DNA of 64,000 bases from Heterohyrax brucei (GCA_028571685.1 CM053148.1:83102001-83166000); one strand, 5' to 3'; numbered from the stretch's first letter, positions 1-10,514 are shown. The notes: generated from the sequence alone by a model not told the origin. Made by a program: numbers and translations.

Positions 1-19
1 CCATGTTGATAAGAAGGCT

Positions 20-135
20 TTAAATCTTTACAGAAACAAAACGCCGCATCTTTCTCCCTTCGAGTGGCTTGTGTATTCAAACTACTGACCTATCTGTTAG
101 CAGCTGATCACTTAACCACAGCATACCAGGACTGG
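20..135 (-). repeat. Afrotherian tRNA-derived SINE, long form, 5' half
   Basis: The reverse complement carries the SINE head (A-box and B-box region at about 75-130) followed by the extra module of the long form (CATCTTTCTCCC at about 47-58 on the plus strand, next to TTTACAGAAAC). The 3' half is missing here. Confidence 0.75.
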
Positions 136-290
136 TCGACACACACATATATAAATATAAACATATATTTATATAATGCATACACATACACACACCCATG
201 CACATACACACATATAACAAAAACAAAACCCAGTGCTATTGAATCAATTTCTACTCATTGCAACTGTGTATATATATATATTTGCTAACC
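136..290. repeat. CA/TA-rich simple repeat with a SINE tail fragment
   Basis: Irregular CA, ATATA and CACAT runs fill 140-216, and TATATATATA lies at about 268-280. Between them (about 218-262) is a minus-strand SINE 3' tail containing AACCCAGTGCTATTGAATC. Confidence 0.7.
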
Positions 291-298
291 AATAGGCT

Positions 299-725
299 TG
301 TGGCTCTGCTGCGGTACAAGGCTCTGGATTCTCGCTACCGCTACCTGCCCCTCAAAAAAGCCAATCTCTGAGACAGGTATTTGGGTGAGTGATCAAAAGT
401 TTATTTTGCACATCAGTATACAAAAGGGACAGGGAGATATTCTTCTCCTCGAAGCCTGGACCAAACTCTTAAGCAAGGTTGAAATATTTAAACGGGGACA
501 TACTTGCCAGGCATGAGGTCAGGAGAAAAATAAGAGTGGTTCGGAGGGACATCCATCTGGGAGGGAGCAGGCTGGTGGAATACGCATATCAAAACCAGGG
601 GTCAGGAAGCTCTCAGCTGTGTCCTGGGGCAATCTTGAATGGGAGAGGGATGCTCCGGCTCCTCTGGGCCCCACTTGTTCGATGTATCTAAAGGAGCTGT
701 ACAAGACGCAAAGATAATTATGTCA
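299..725 (-). mobile_element. Probable retroviral solo LTR (fossil, class uncertain)
   Basis: On the minus strand the segment starts TG and ends CA. Near its end it has AATAAA (plus-strand TTTATT at about 400), followed by an R/U5-like stretch whose wording (CTGTCTCAGAGATTGGC) is typical of retroviral LTRs. Flanks are only partly alike (TAGGCT and GTGGCT). No internal viral region is adjacent. The assignment rests on layout, not on recognition of a named family. Confidence 0.45.
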
Positions 726-1053
726 GTGGCTGCTGTCAGTTTTAATGTGTGATTCCCTGGGTCAGGTAAAGGAAGCCATGAATTTTAAGGTAAGAGAAAA
801 ACAAGTAAAAAAGTCTATTCTATAAAGAACTAATCCTGGCTGCCTGTTTTAATTTCCCTTTTTAAAATCGGAGGCCTGAAGGCTTTTCTCCTGCTGCAGT
901 CAAAATGTATCAGTAGCTCTACGACATAAAAGATCTGTTGATCTGAGCAAGTAAAGATTTCAGTCTAGGAAACCCTGTGGGGCACTTCTACTCTGTCATA
1001 TACGGTCACTACTTGAAATCTACTTCATGGCACAGAAAAGCAAACATATACAT
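726..1053. other. Unassigned non-coding stretch
   Basis: AT-rich sequence in which I see no open frame, repeat family or regulatory motif worth naming. Confidence 0.5.
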
Positions 1054-1206
1054 GGAGCCCTGGTGGTGTGGTGGTTAAGAGTTCATCCGCTCACCAAAAC
1101 GTTGATGGTTTGAATCAACCAGCCATAACTTACAAACCCAGTGGGGCAGATCCACCCTGTCCTATAGGATTACTAAGACTGGAAATAAACTTAATGGCAC
1201 ACAACA
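1054..1206 (+). repeat. Afrotherian SINE, diverged copy
   Basis: Starts GGAGCCCTGGTGGTGTGG, has the A-box-like GTGGTTAAGAG, keeps the mid-body CAGTGGGGCAGATCC and ends near AATGGCACACAAC, the form closest to the LINE tail. Confidence 0.85.
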
Positions 1207-1301
1207 AATACGTGCATACTTTGTCATATATTGAATTGTGTCCCTTCAGAAATTGGTTAGGTGATGATGCCCAGTACTGTGTGACATTCCTAAAGCAAAC
1301 T

Positions 1302-1456
1302 AACCAAACCCACTGCCATCGAGTTGATTCTAGCTCATGGCGACACTATAGGACATAGAATTGCTCCATAGAGTTTCCAAGGAGCAGATGGAGTATTTGA
1401 ACTCGTGACTTTTTGGTTAGCAGCTGTAGCACTTATCCACTACGCTACTAAAACCA
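1302..1456 (-). repeat. Afrotherian SINE, short form
   Basis: Almost full length: tail AACCAAACCCACTGCC at the left, CCAAGGAGCAG in the middle and the head (GGTTAGCAGC...CCACTACG) at the right. A further stub of minus-strand SINE tail (AACCAAGTGCCATCG) follows at about 1466-1481. Confidence 0.9.
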
Positions 1457-1482
1457 TAAAAAAAACCAAGTGCCATCGTTGC

Positions 1483-1874
1483 CTCTATGATGTTAGTAGG
1501 TGAGGCTAGGCAGTGGTGGTGTTAGTGAGAAAGGACTCAACTTGAAGACTGTATTGTGCCTGAAACAATCCCTTGGGCTATAAAGAAAGAGAAGCAAGCA
1601 GATAGTTGGGGCCCTCATACCACTAAGAAAGCAACGCTGGGAGCAGAGCACAGTGTTTGGAAAGGTCCTGGGGTCCCTGATCATCAGAAACTCCTCGTCA
1701 GGGAAGATTTACAAAAAAGACCTTCATCCAGAGCCAGCAGAGAAAGACTTCCCCTGGAGCTCATGCCCTGACTTTGGACTTGTAGCCTACTGAACTGTGA
1801 CAGAATAAAATTTATCTTTTTAAAGCCATCTACTTATGGTATTTATGTTATAACAGCATTAGGTGACTAAGACA
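1483..1874 (+). mobile_element. MaLR-like LTR fossil, 3' part
   Basis: Matches the other copies of this family in the window (4252, 38950, 44447, 48584, 58483). It has a TATA-like CTATAAAGAAAG at about 1579, AATAAA at about 1805, and ends with GGTGACTAAGACA, the family's CA terminus. The 5' portion is absent. Age is probably tens of millions of years, judged from divergence between the copies here. Confidence 0.75.
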
Positions 1875-1912
1875 CACAACAGAGACACATATGTGTACAC
1901 ATACACACAAAA

Positions 1913-2444
1913 ACTCATCCTAGAAAACATGCTACACACCTCACTGCTGCATATCACTGTGGTTACTTTTGAAGTACTCCACTTGGGAAACTACACACCC
2001 ACACCAACACCTAGTTCACACTTCAAAGCAATTTTAGAAATCCTTTTTCTGGAACGGCCATCAGAGCTGTGGCTGTATTGCCCATGAAGTCCTGAATGTC
2101 ATCAAAGTGTCTTGCTTTCAGTGTATTCTTATCTTCTGGGAAAGAAAAAAGCCATGGGAAGCCAGGCCAGGTGAGTAGGGGGACAGTTCCAACACAGTTA
2201 TTTACTGGCTAAAAACTCCCTCACAGACAACCATACAATGAAATTTGCAAACTTAGCATTGTGCCACTGTGCACAATGACCTTTCCAGAAAGAGTTTCAA
2301 AACTGCTTTGAAGGGTGAACTAGGTGCTGGAATCAGTGCACAGCCTCCCAGTGGGAGTGCTTCAAAGGGGACCCTGGTGATAGTCAGCAATAAGCTATGT
2401 AGCACTTAGAATAGGTTCACGGACTCCGTTGTCGGACCTTCCTG
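1913..2444. mobile_element. mariner-type DNA transposon, palindromic remnant
   Basis: The left arm (1913-2065) continues into transposase-derived sequence: on the minus strand about 2090-2160 reads as the C-terminal DD34D-transposase region, with a recognisable HFDDIQD-like stretch. The right arm (2283-2444) is the reverse complement of the left arm and ends in a terminal-repeat-like AGGTTCACGGACTCC. A third copy of the same end lies at 22012-22195. The element therefore has the same transposon end at both sides, facing outward, and no complete transposase. Confidence 0.7.
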
Positions 2445-2447
2445 TAT

Positions 2448-2840
2448 ACGTCATTGTTGTTGTTAGTTGCCACAGAGACAGCTTTGCCTCATGGCAACCC
2501 CAAGCACAACAGGACTAAATGTTGCCCAGTCCTGTGCTGTCTCGATTGTCACCGATCTGCTCAAATCTGTTGTTGCGACCACTGTGTACTCTGAGTGCCT
2601 TCCAACCTAGGGGGCTCATCTTCCCATGCGATATCAGGGAATGCTCTGCTGGGACCCATTTGGGATTTTATGGGCTAACTTTTTTCAGTGCATTGTAAGG
2701 CCTTTATTCCTAGTCTGTTAAGTCTAGGAGCTTCGCGGACACCCATCCACCATGGGTCCCTGATGGTATCTGAAATACTGCTGGCATCACTTCCAACATC
2801 ACGGCCCATCTAAGCTACCATGGTACAGCGAAATGACAGA
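2448..2840 (-). repeat. RTE-related longer SINE (RTE-body type)
   Basis: The left end is the shared LINE/SINE tail in reverse (TTGTTGTTGTTAGTTGCC, then CATGGCAACCCC). The body (CCTAGTCTGTTAAGTC, AGGAGCTTC) matches the plus-strand copies at 8690, 34250, 54035 and 61862 in reverse. The body resembles the 5' region of the RTE LINE rather than the tRNA-like head of the short SINE. Confidence 0.7.
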
Positions 2841-3355
2841 TACCTGGGGAAAATACGGCTCTGTTAGAGTTACCTCGGTCTTCTGCTTTGAAAACCCTAT
2901 GCATCTAATGGTGAAACTATATACATAGTTACAAAATATATATCAAAAACTATGTATACAGTCTTCTCTGGATACTAAAGACATCTAACTATACGCATAT
3001 ATAGTTTTCAAAGTGGAAGACTGAACTAATTTCTAAAAAAAAGTAAAAATGAAACAGATCAGTAGGAACAACTAGGCGACTAGGAGGTAAAACAATTCAT
3101 AGTAAGGTTTGAAATTGCCACACTTACACAAAGATAACAGCTGTGCGTTGCTGTCTGTGTTTGAGTCTCACACATAAAAGTGTAACTGAAGTATCTCTAA
3201 AGCTGGTATTAGCAGTGTAAATTTCTGTCTGCAATGCAGTAGCCGTTGAACAGAAAGATCACCTGAGATGACAAGTCTTCAGTTAGGTCTGTGTGCGTAT
3301 TACTCATCATAAATGACAAGTTCTTCCCCAATTACCAGGAAAGAAACATAAACTC
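2841..3355. other. AT-rich stretch with a small palindrome
   Basis: Arms 2878-2895 and 3004-3021 are inverted repeats (16 of 18 match) around an AT-rich core that itself contains ACTATATACATAGT and a mirrored ACTATGTATAC. The rest is unassigned. Confidence 0.6.
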
Positions 3356-3482
3356 TACCTTCTATCTACCTACCTACCTACCTGTCTATCACCCATCTAC
3401 CTACCTACCTGTCTATCATCTATCTCCCTACCTATGTCTGTCTATCCATCTAACTTTCTATCAGTTATCTACTATTTATTTA
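3356..3482. repeat. Degenerate CTAC/TCTA microsatellite
   Basis: Repeated CTACCTAC and TCTATC units, then TATTTATTTATT. The open frame seen across it is a translated tetranucleotide repeat, not a gene. Confidence 0.9.
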
Positions 3483-4251
3483 TTTATTGGTCTTGGGATA
3501 AAAACCATGATGTCTTACTTATTATCACTTGATATAAATAACTTTTTCTCTAAGTAATGATCATACTGGGTCTTGAATGAAGAGATTATAAATTCTGGGG
3601 TTCTATTGCTGACAATGGAGATATTTTTTCATAAAACAAAACGATTGTTCACACAGAACACATCAGGTCACCACAGAGATTTGTCAGCTCAAAGCCCTAT
3701 TCGTTTCTATGATATCTCTGTGTGTTACAGATAAATGGTATCATAATTATGGCAATTAAAATTCCTTTTCTTGTGGAGGAGAAGCCTCAAGTAACATGTT
3801 TTCCAATCAAAATACAAAAATAATTCCTCCCACAGTGTGCCGATTTCTTCCCTCTGTTGATAAATGAATCGCTGTCTGTTGCTTCTAGCGAGCATTTAAA
3901 AGTAAAACAAGGCTCACGTTGTCTCAACAGGGAAATTCCAGGACATCAGACAAAGCCAAGTCATGAAAATAAGAGGCAGAGAGAATTCACTTTCCAAACG
4001 CGGGAGTGAAAGCAAAAAAGACAAAAGCAATAAAGAAACAATCCTTCTATATGCACCCTTCAAAAGCAAGATTTCACTAAGTTGAAGTAAATTCTTCATT
4101 AAAAAAAAAACACTCAAGTCTCTCACTGAATAAACAGAAAGGGTCATGGTGCAAATAGGAAGGCTGAATGCTGCAGCTGTTTCTAGATGTTATAGTTGAA
4201 GCATTGTTAAACAATAATTCAGTTATAGCTTTTGTGATTTGCTTACCTACT
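3483..4251. other. Unassigned non-coding stretch
   Basis: AT-rich. No exon-like segment, no recognised repeat and no CpG cluster. Confidence 0.5.
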
Positions 4252-4925
4252 TGGGCATCTAGTGCTGCTATAACAGAAATACCCCAAGTGGAAGCTTTAA
4301 CAAAGAGAACTTTACTCTCTCACAGTTCAGTAAACTAGAAGTCCAAATTCGAGGCATTGGCTCTATGGAAAGGCTTTCGCTGCCAACTCTGGAGGAAGGT
4401 CCTCGTGAGGCACCCGTGTTTCTTTGGTCTGGGGACATCACAGTGCAGGAACCTCAGGTCTAAGGGCTGTGGTCTGCCACAAGTACTGCTTTCTCAGTAG
4501 TAGGAGTTTCCCATGTCTCTCTGCTCATCTCTCTCTTTATGTCTCTTTTATATGGTTTAAGACACTATCCAGTCTTTTAGACTTTTATCAATATAACTGC
4601 CTCTGATTCATCTTATTTATTTGTGTGTGTGTGTGTGTGTGTGTGTATCTCTGTATCTATGAGCTTAAGCATAAAAATATTGTGGTTGTGGTGCAAGACT
4701 GGGCAGTGTTTCCTTTTGTTGTTCATAGGGTTGTTATGAGTTCTAACTGATTTGATGGCAACTAACAACAACAATAATTCATCTTATTAAATAATAAGGA
4801 AATCTTATTAAATAACAGCAAAATCTCATCGAACGAGCAAATGATGGGCAATCACACCATGCTAGCAGTCACGGCCCAGGCAAATCGACAGATACGGGGT
4901 GGGGGAGTACAATTCGATTCATGAT
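4252..4925 (-). mobile_element. MaLR-like LTR fossil, interrupted
   Basis: The plus strand reads the family backwards: CTAGTGCTGCTATAACAG at the left, TCTCACAGTTCAGTA next to it, TTTTATATGG in the middle, and ACAATTCGATTCATGATAG at the right. It is split by a later RTE tail insertion at 4618-4776, which is flanked by a 12-bp duplication. Confidence 0.8.
4618..4776 (+). mobile_element. RTE/BovB-type LINE, 3' tail only
   Basis: A TG run (about 4620-4646) is followed by GAGCTTAAGCATAAAAATATT, CAAGACTGGGCAGTG, CATAGGGTTG and the terminal GGCAACTAACAACAACAA. The insert is bounded by exact 12-bp repeats ATTCATCTTATT at 4606-4617 and 4777-4788, the mark of target-primed reverse transcription. The copy is severely 5'-truncated and not coding. 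Confidence 0.85.
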
Positions 4926-5118
4926 AGTTACCAAGAGCTGCCATAACAGAAAGACCAGAAAAGTGCGGATTTCAAGAATAGAAATTTATTTTCTTACAAT
5001 TCAGGACATAGCTCCAGGGGATGGTCTATCTTTGTCTATTTCAGCTTCTAGTGTTGCCAGAAATCCCGGCATCTGTGTCTATTATCTATCTTTATTTTCT
5101 CTGTATGTGTGTCTCTGT

Positions 5119-5280
5119 GGAAACTCTGGTGCCATAGCAGATTAAGTGCCACATCTGCTAACCAAAAGGTTGGCAGTTCAAATTCTGCCAGGTGCTCCTT
5201 GGAAATTCTATGGGTCCATTCTTCTCTGACCTCTAGAGTAGCTATGAGTTAGATGTAACTCGACAGCAGTGAGTTTGATT
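5119..5280 (+). repeat. Afrotherian SINE, short form
   Basis: Starts GGAAACTCTGGTGCC, contains GGTTGGCAGTTCAAATTC (B box) and ends CGACAGCAGTGAGTTTG. Confidence 0.92.
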
Positions 5281-5341
5281 GTATGTGTGTGTGTGTGTGT
5301 GCGTGTGTGTGTGTGTGCATTTGTGTGTGTGTGTGTGTGTC
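5281..5341. repeat. GT microsatellite
   Basis: Two GT runs broken by GCG and GCATTT, directly after the SINE tail from which it may have grown. Confidence 0.95.
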
Positions 5342-5460
5342 TGTATCCGATTCTTTTTACAGCTCAGAAGTGATTAAGATTTAGAACCCACGCTACTTAG
5401 GCTTGACCTAATTAGCATATCGAAGAAAATCTTTTTTCCAACCAGAATCATATGTACAAA

Positions 5461-5616
5461 TAAACCAAACCCATTGCTGCTAAGTTAATTTCAATTCATA
5501 GGGACCCTACAGAACAAAGTAGAACTACTCCCATAGGGTTCCAAGGAGCAGCTGGTGGATTTGAACTGCCTCTTGGTTAGCAGCTGAGCTCTTAACCACT
5601 GCATCACGGGCGCCAT
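5461..5616 (-). repeat. Afrotherian SINE, short form
   Basis: Full length: AAACCAAACCCATTGC at the left end, CCAAGGAGCAGCTGGTGG in the middle, and the head CTCTTAACCACTGCATCACG at the right end. Confidence 0.92.
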
Positions 5617-5722
5617 ATACAGGTTTAACGCCTAAGATGTCAACATATAGCTCAAGGGAAGACATTTCTATCCACATTTTTAAATATATGTTTAAAAGTA
5701 CTATTTAAAGGTTCTTTCTGCG

Positions 5723-5885
5723 TGCAGCCTTGGTGATGCAGTGGTTAAGAGCTCAGCTATTAACCAAAAGGTCAGCATTTCAAATCTACCAGCTCTTCCT
5801 TGGAAACCCTAAGGGTGTCATTCTGTTTTGTCTTCTAGTGTGGTTATGAGTCAGAATTGACTCAACAGCAATGGGTTTCTTTCTA
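5723..5885 (+). repeat. Afrotherian SINE, short form
   Basis: Head CAGCCTTGGTGATGCAGTGG, GGTCAGCATTTCAAATC as B box, tail CAACAGCAATGGGTTTC. Confidence 0.9.
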
Positions 5886-6104
5886 CATGCATGAATTTTG
5901 AGTGATGCTGTATGAAAATACTCTCAGCAACTGAACTTAATGTGAGAATCAAAAGCTAACAGATTGTTTTCATTTGCTTTTTAGAAGGAGGCAGTAGAGA
6001 TAAGGAATTAGTTTTAGAATCAGGATATGAGAAAAGTCGTAGGTCTGGAAGGGATGGAAGCTTCCATAGCTGCGATGGCTCCCTGGGGCAGGAATGTCCC
6101 CCAT

Positions 6105-6245
6105 CTCAATGCTTCCCAACCTTAGTGTCTACAAGCAGTCAGCTGAGGAAATTTATTAAAATGCGGGTTTTTGAAATGCAGGTATGAGGAAGGGCCTGAG
6201 ATTTTGCACTTTCTAACTAGCTCCCAGGCAACACTAAACACTGCT
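6105..6245 (+). mobile_element. MER5-like hAT non-autonomous transposon remnant
   Basis: The CAATGCTTCCCAACCTTAGTG opening and the later CTAACTAGCTCCCAGGCAAC resemble the two halves of a MER5-type element. The flanking 5886-6104 and 6246-6470 hold nothing I recognise. Confidence 0.5.
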
Positions 6246-6470
6246 TTTTTGTGGACTTAGTGCTTGCAAGATTTCTCCAAACAGTTTCTTTGTGAATACT
6301 TTTGTGAAATGAAGCCCCTTGCTTCAGGAGAAAGAAATTTCCCTTTGGGGATCATCCAAAGTTTTTTGCTTCGTTAAGTCAAAATTGACTACTCAAAAAT
6401 TTCCATCCATTGATCTTAGCTTCTGACTGTAGAATCACTATTACTAATCTATCTTTTTTATCTAGAAAAT

Positions 6471-6564
6471 GAAACATATATGTATATATGTTTAATATAT
6501 ATAATATACATTGTGTATATATTATATACATGTGGATATAATATATATATTGTATATATATCCA
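6471..6564. repeat. AT-rich simple repeat
   Basis: TATATA-rich tract with TGTATATA motifs. The small open frame across it is composition only. Confidence 0.9.
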
Positions 6565-6568
6565 TCTT

Positions 6569-6737
6569 GGAAACCCTGGTAGCATAGTAGTTAAGTGCTA
6601 TGCCTGCTAACCAAAAGGTCAGCAGTTCAAATCCGCCAGGTGCTCTTTGGAAACTATGAAGGTAGTTCTACCCTGTTCTATAGAGTCACTGTAAGTCAGA
6701 ATCAGCTCAATAGCACTAAGTTTGGTTTGGTTTTTTT
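6569..6737 (+). repeat. Afrotherian SINE, short form
   Basis: Intact-looking head GGAAACCCTGGTAGCATAG, B box GCAGTTCAAATCC, tail GTTTGGTTTGGTTTTTTT. Confidence 0.95.
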
Positions 6738-6824
6738 ACATCCCTCTTGATTTGTTTCATCCTCAGAAAGTATATCTGCAGTACAAAAATGACTTTGGTT
6801 CCCACTTGCATTCTATCTGCTCTA

Positions 6825-6973
6825 TCCCCATTGCCACGAGTTGATTCTGACTTACAGGACCCTCTAGGTCAGAGTAGAACTCCCCCCCTAAGGTTTCCAA
6901 GCAGCAGCCGGTGAATTTGAACTGTCTACCTTTTGGTTAGTAGTGTAGCACTTAACCACTGTGCTAACAGAGG
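6825..6973 (-). repeat. Afrotherian SINE, short form
   Basis: Reverse copy lacking the far tail: CCCATTGCCACGAGTTGATTC at the left, CACTTAACCACTGTGC at the right. Confidence 0.9.
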
Positions 6974-7003
6974 TACTATTTGCTCTAAACTGTATACTTT
7001 CCA

Positions 7004-7168
7004 GAAACCCTGGTGGGGTGGTTAAATGCTACAGCTGCTAACCCAAAGCCTGGCAGTTCATATCTTCCAGGATCTCCTTGGAACTCTATGTGGCAGTGCT
7101 ACTCTGACCTCTAGGGTGGCTGTGAGTTGGACACAGCTCACCAGCAGTGGGTTTGGTTTGGTTTTGGT
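7004..7168 (+). repeat. Afrotherian SINE, short form
   Basis: GAAACCCTGGTGGGGTGG head with a few bases lost around the A box, B-box-like GGCAGTTCATATC, tail GGGTTTGGTTTGG. Confidence 0.93.
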
Positions 7169-8141
7169 TCAGGGCATTATGTCCATGTAAAATTGAGAGA
7201 GAATGACACAAATAAAACACTGCAGTCCAGACTGAGCTGTTGGTCCTATGCTTGTTTTTACGAGTCTGTTTTCTATAAGTACTATATCCAAGGTTGTGTA
7301 TAATGTACAGACTCAATATTAGGTTGCCATAATAATCAAAGCAATCACTGCACTACTGCCCCCAAAACTTCTTCCCTCACTTTAATGGAAATAATTAAAT
7401 ACCTTAACCTACCACCATGCCACCCCTTTTTATTTACTTAATTTGCGTAGCAAATGTTCATGAAAATTTCTACACTGGCTTTGTCACTTTGGTTCACCAC
7501 CTCATTCTCTCCTTTTTATTGTCATTATCTCACACTGCGGCCTCCCGCTTCTTAAAGCTACTGAACTCCAGTGACCTACATCTCCACGCCCACACAATCA
7601 TTTAGGAGCGGGTCCACACCCTGCTTGTGTCATCCCTTGAAACAGCTTCTCTTCACATTCCCAGATTCTGACCGCCGCCGGCCCTCCACCGAGGTCTGTG
7701 CTGCTCTTCTCAGGCTCTGGATCTCCGTGCTGAGGTTGTTCGTCATATCCATCTGACTTCACTTGTCTTTCAACCGATTGCGTGACTTCTCAGTAAGAGA
7801 GATTAAGAACGTTCTTGTAATGACTCCATAATGCCTCCTGCAGGGGCCCCTGGGAAATCTTTATTGTCTATTTTCCTCATTCCTGCCTACTTACTCATTT
7901 CATTAGAAATGCAAGTGATTCAGACTTCACGATTGACTCTATAATTCATTCCCTATAGCAACAGATCCAAACCTTCAGCACTGTGAAGTCTCCAATCCTC
8001 ACCAGGAACATCAATTTTAACAGATGAGCAAATGAGCTCCCTGACAATTCAGTGAAATGAGCAAGACCACCTGGCATGTGGCTTCTGAGCTTTTGCTCTC
8101 TTCGGCCTGTCTGGGTATTTTTACTGGCCTTTTCTTACTTC
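7169..8141. other. Unassigned stretch with a C/T-rich, CpG-bearing part
   Basis: About 7370-7790 is pyrimidine-rich and holds several CpGs (for example CCGCCGCCGG at about 7673). Its wording resembles an old dispersed repeat more than an exon; open frames at 7417-7756 overlap in different frames and show no domain. Confidence 0.4.
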
Positions 8142-8327
8142 AGAAACCCTGGTTGCCTAGTGGTTAAGTGCTACATCTGCTAACTGAAAGGCTGGCAGTT
8201 CATATCCACCAGGCACTCTTTAGAACCTCTATGGAACAGTTTTACTCTGTCCTACAGGGTCTCTATGATTCAGAATCAACTCGAGGGCAGTGGGCTTGGT
8301 TTGACTGGGCTTAGTTTGGTTTGGTTT
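8142..8327 (+). repeat. Afrotherian SINE, short form
   Basis: GAAACCCTGGTTGCCTAGTGG head. The tail is long, with TTGGTTTGACTGGGC before GGTTTGGTTTTT. Confidence 0.93.
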
Positions 8328-8449
8328 TTCCCATTTCACTCCAACCTTGAGGAAGCCCATTTCAAATCTGCGGTACCTATCTGATGAACTCTTTCTGATT
8401 TCCCACATGTGGAATAATAACCCACCCTCATGTAATTACCCAAGAGTCC

Positions 8450-8610
8450 TGTTTTGATGTTTTTGTTACAGTGCTTATTATTGGGTGTTCTCTTATTTTT
8501 TGTTTCTAATTAGATTATGATCAACCTAAGAATAAAGATGTATTTTTCTGCCTTGAGTACTAGGTATTACATGGCCTTTACTTTTGTGCAACAAATTAAA
8601 TTGTCTTTTA
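8450..8610 (+). repeat. L2-like LINE tail remnant
   Basis: Order of phrases (GTGCTTATTATTGGG, TTAGATTATGATCAACC, TAGGTATTACATGGCC) fits a very old L2 3' end. Identity is low. Confidence 0.35.
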
Positions 8611-8689
8611 GTGATATTTCACATTCTGTGTACAAGAACACTTTTGATGTAAAATATATTCAGAAATGGAAATTATGATTAAAATTCTA

Positions 8690-9020
8690 CTAAAAGCAAG
8701 ATCCACCAGCCATCTGTCAGCTTGTCGTACTGCAGCAGCTTGTATGTTGCTGAGATTTTGCAAACAATGTCCATGGTATTTCAAATGCCAGCAGTATCAC
8801 AAGGGTGGACAGGTTTTAATGGAGCTTCCAGACTGGGACAGACTGGGAAGAAAGGATTGGCAATCTACTTCTGAAAATTAGCCTCTGAAAAGCCTGTGGG
8901 TCACGTTGCCTGAGATAATGCTGCAGTCATGAAGATGGCATGGGACTCAGTGACATTTTGCTGTATTCTGCGTAGAGGACATGTCCTGGAATCAACCTGA
9001 GAGCAACTGAAAATAAAACA
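8690..9020 (+). repeat. RTE-related longer SINE (RTE-body type)
   Basis: Contains CAGCTTGTCGTACTGCAG, TGGAGCTTCCAGACTGGGAC, AAGAAAGGATTGGCAATC and TTCTGAAAATTAGCC, then a degraded shared tail (GGAATCAACCTGAGAGCAAC). One of the fuller copies of this type in the window. Confidence 0.75.
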
Positions 9021-9105
9021 AAAAACAGAACAAAAAAAGAAGAAATATAGAAGAAAGGAAGGAAAAGAGAAATAAAGAAGGAAAGGTAGAAAGGAAGAAA
9101 ACACT
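9021..9105. repeat. Purine-rich simple repeat
   Basis: AAAACAAAAAACAG followed by GAAGAAA and GGAAAGGAAG units, grown from the A-rich tail of the preceding SINE. Confidence 0.85.
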
Positions 9106-10019
9106 ATGGATTTTGCTTATGAATTATTCTTTGAATTATTTATTGAGGAATTCCAAATTCAGATACCATAGGGAAAAATTTAATCATCTAGAATTCAAAA
9201 GAATTAAGAAGTTGTGGAATACAGCATAAATTCAGATAAAATGTCAGAGACTAAAAGTTGATCTATTTTATTTCTTTAAGATAATTTTAAACCAGGATGC
9301 TGTGGCTCACAAAGGATCTAAGGTAAACAATACTTTTTAAAAGTATTATTTCTTTTCTTTGACGTAGTAAATTGAGAACCAAATAAGCTTCTTGATTGTC
9401 AGGGGTTAGTAGTAACATGGCTTCCTACTTTTTATCTTCAAACCCAATCATCTACCACGGCTGTAAGGACAATTTCCAAGCTTTCCCTCCTAGTCCTGTT
9501 AAAGAAATGGCATACCTGTAGGTTGTTAGATTCTCACTTACACCGCTTTCTACCGGTCTTCATGAATCACATCTGTGATGCTTCCTTGTACAATGGTGGG
9601 TAGCCGTTTGCTTATACTCGCTGTCTTCTAGAATATGAAGTGGTGGGCAGAAGATTCCTTGTATGTTCTGAGAGTTGTCTGCTTCTGTCACAAGTACTAC
9701 AGGTGTGTGCATACGCACATATTAGATATATGTCGGTAGGGAAGACAGTGGTGGCTGTGGTCTACCCATTTCTGTGTTCCCTAGAGTATGCAAATGGGTT
9801 TTACCATCCATGGAAGAGTGCTTACCCTTCTGCTGAAATGATTTGCTCCCCTGTGACCTAGAAAACCATCTGGTAAAATAGCTCACAAGGTACTGGAAAC
9901 ATGACTTTCCCTAACCTAACCTCAAGAGGGATATCTCATCCATTTGCTGTGGTTCTGCTAATTAGGAAAGAAAACAAAAATGAAAGAATATTTAAATAAA
10001 ATGTCATTTAAGTGGACCA
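9106..10019. other. Unassigned non-coding stretch
   Basis: Ordinary AT-rich sequence. The 73-residue open frame at 9640-9861 has no recognisable motif or splice context. Confidence 0.5.
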
Positions 10020-10345
10020 AAGAGGAACATCATGGCAAATGAGGAAGATATTGAAGTTATCAATGATGTCATTCTATTTGGATCAAAAGTTAACATCTAT
10101 GGAAATAGGGGTTAAGAAATCAAATGACTTATTTCAGTGGGCAAATCTGCTGCAAAAGACACCTTTAAAGTCTTAAAAAAACAAAGCTATCACTTTTATA
10201 ACTAAGGGACACCTGACCAAAGCATAGTGTTTTCAGTGGCCTCATACACATGTGAAGGCTGCCCGATGAGAAAGGAAGGCTGGAAAAGAATGGATGCATT
10301 CCAATGGCAGTGTTGACAAAGGATACTAAACAGAAAAACAGACAT
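10020..10345 (+). mobile_element. RTE/BovB-type LINE fragment
   Basis: Corresponds to the region downstream of the reverse transcriptase core: GTGGGCAAATCTGCTGCAAAAG, then a ...TTTAAAGTCTTAAAAAAAC segment matching 28690-28760, and GTGTTTTCAGTGGCCTC. Both ends are lost and the frame is broken. Confidence 0.8.
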
Positions 10346-10514
10346 CCTGCTTTGATATTAAGGGATTTCCCTTATCCAAGAGCCAAAAATCAGCAGTAAA
10401 ATCTGGCGTAAAATTGCAGAACCATTAACTTGGATATACATATAATTTAAGTTTCATTTACCTGAAACTACTGACTACAGCACTGGCCATTTGCCTTTAT
10501 GGGCCAAGGAAAAG

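Larger units (their letters stand above)
4926..5460 (-). mobile_element. Second LTR-like fossil, split by a SINE
   Basis: The left part (GAGCTGCCATAACAGAAAG, then AGAAATTTATTTTCTTAC) has the layout of a reversed MaLR-type LTR end but differs in wording from its left neighbour. The right part resumes at about 5342. The SINE at 5119-5280 and its GT run lie between them. Confidence 0.45.

Noticed and set aside
6569-6737. tRNA gene, because of A-box and B-box-like sequence.
   Set aside because: The boxes belong to the tRNA-derived SINE head; no cloverleaf or anticodon stem is formed and the element continues into the SINE tail.
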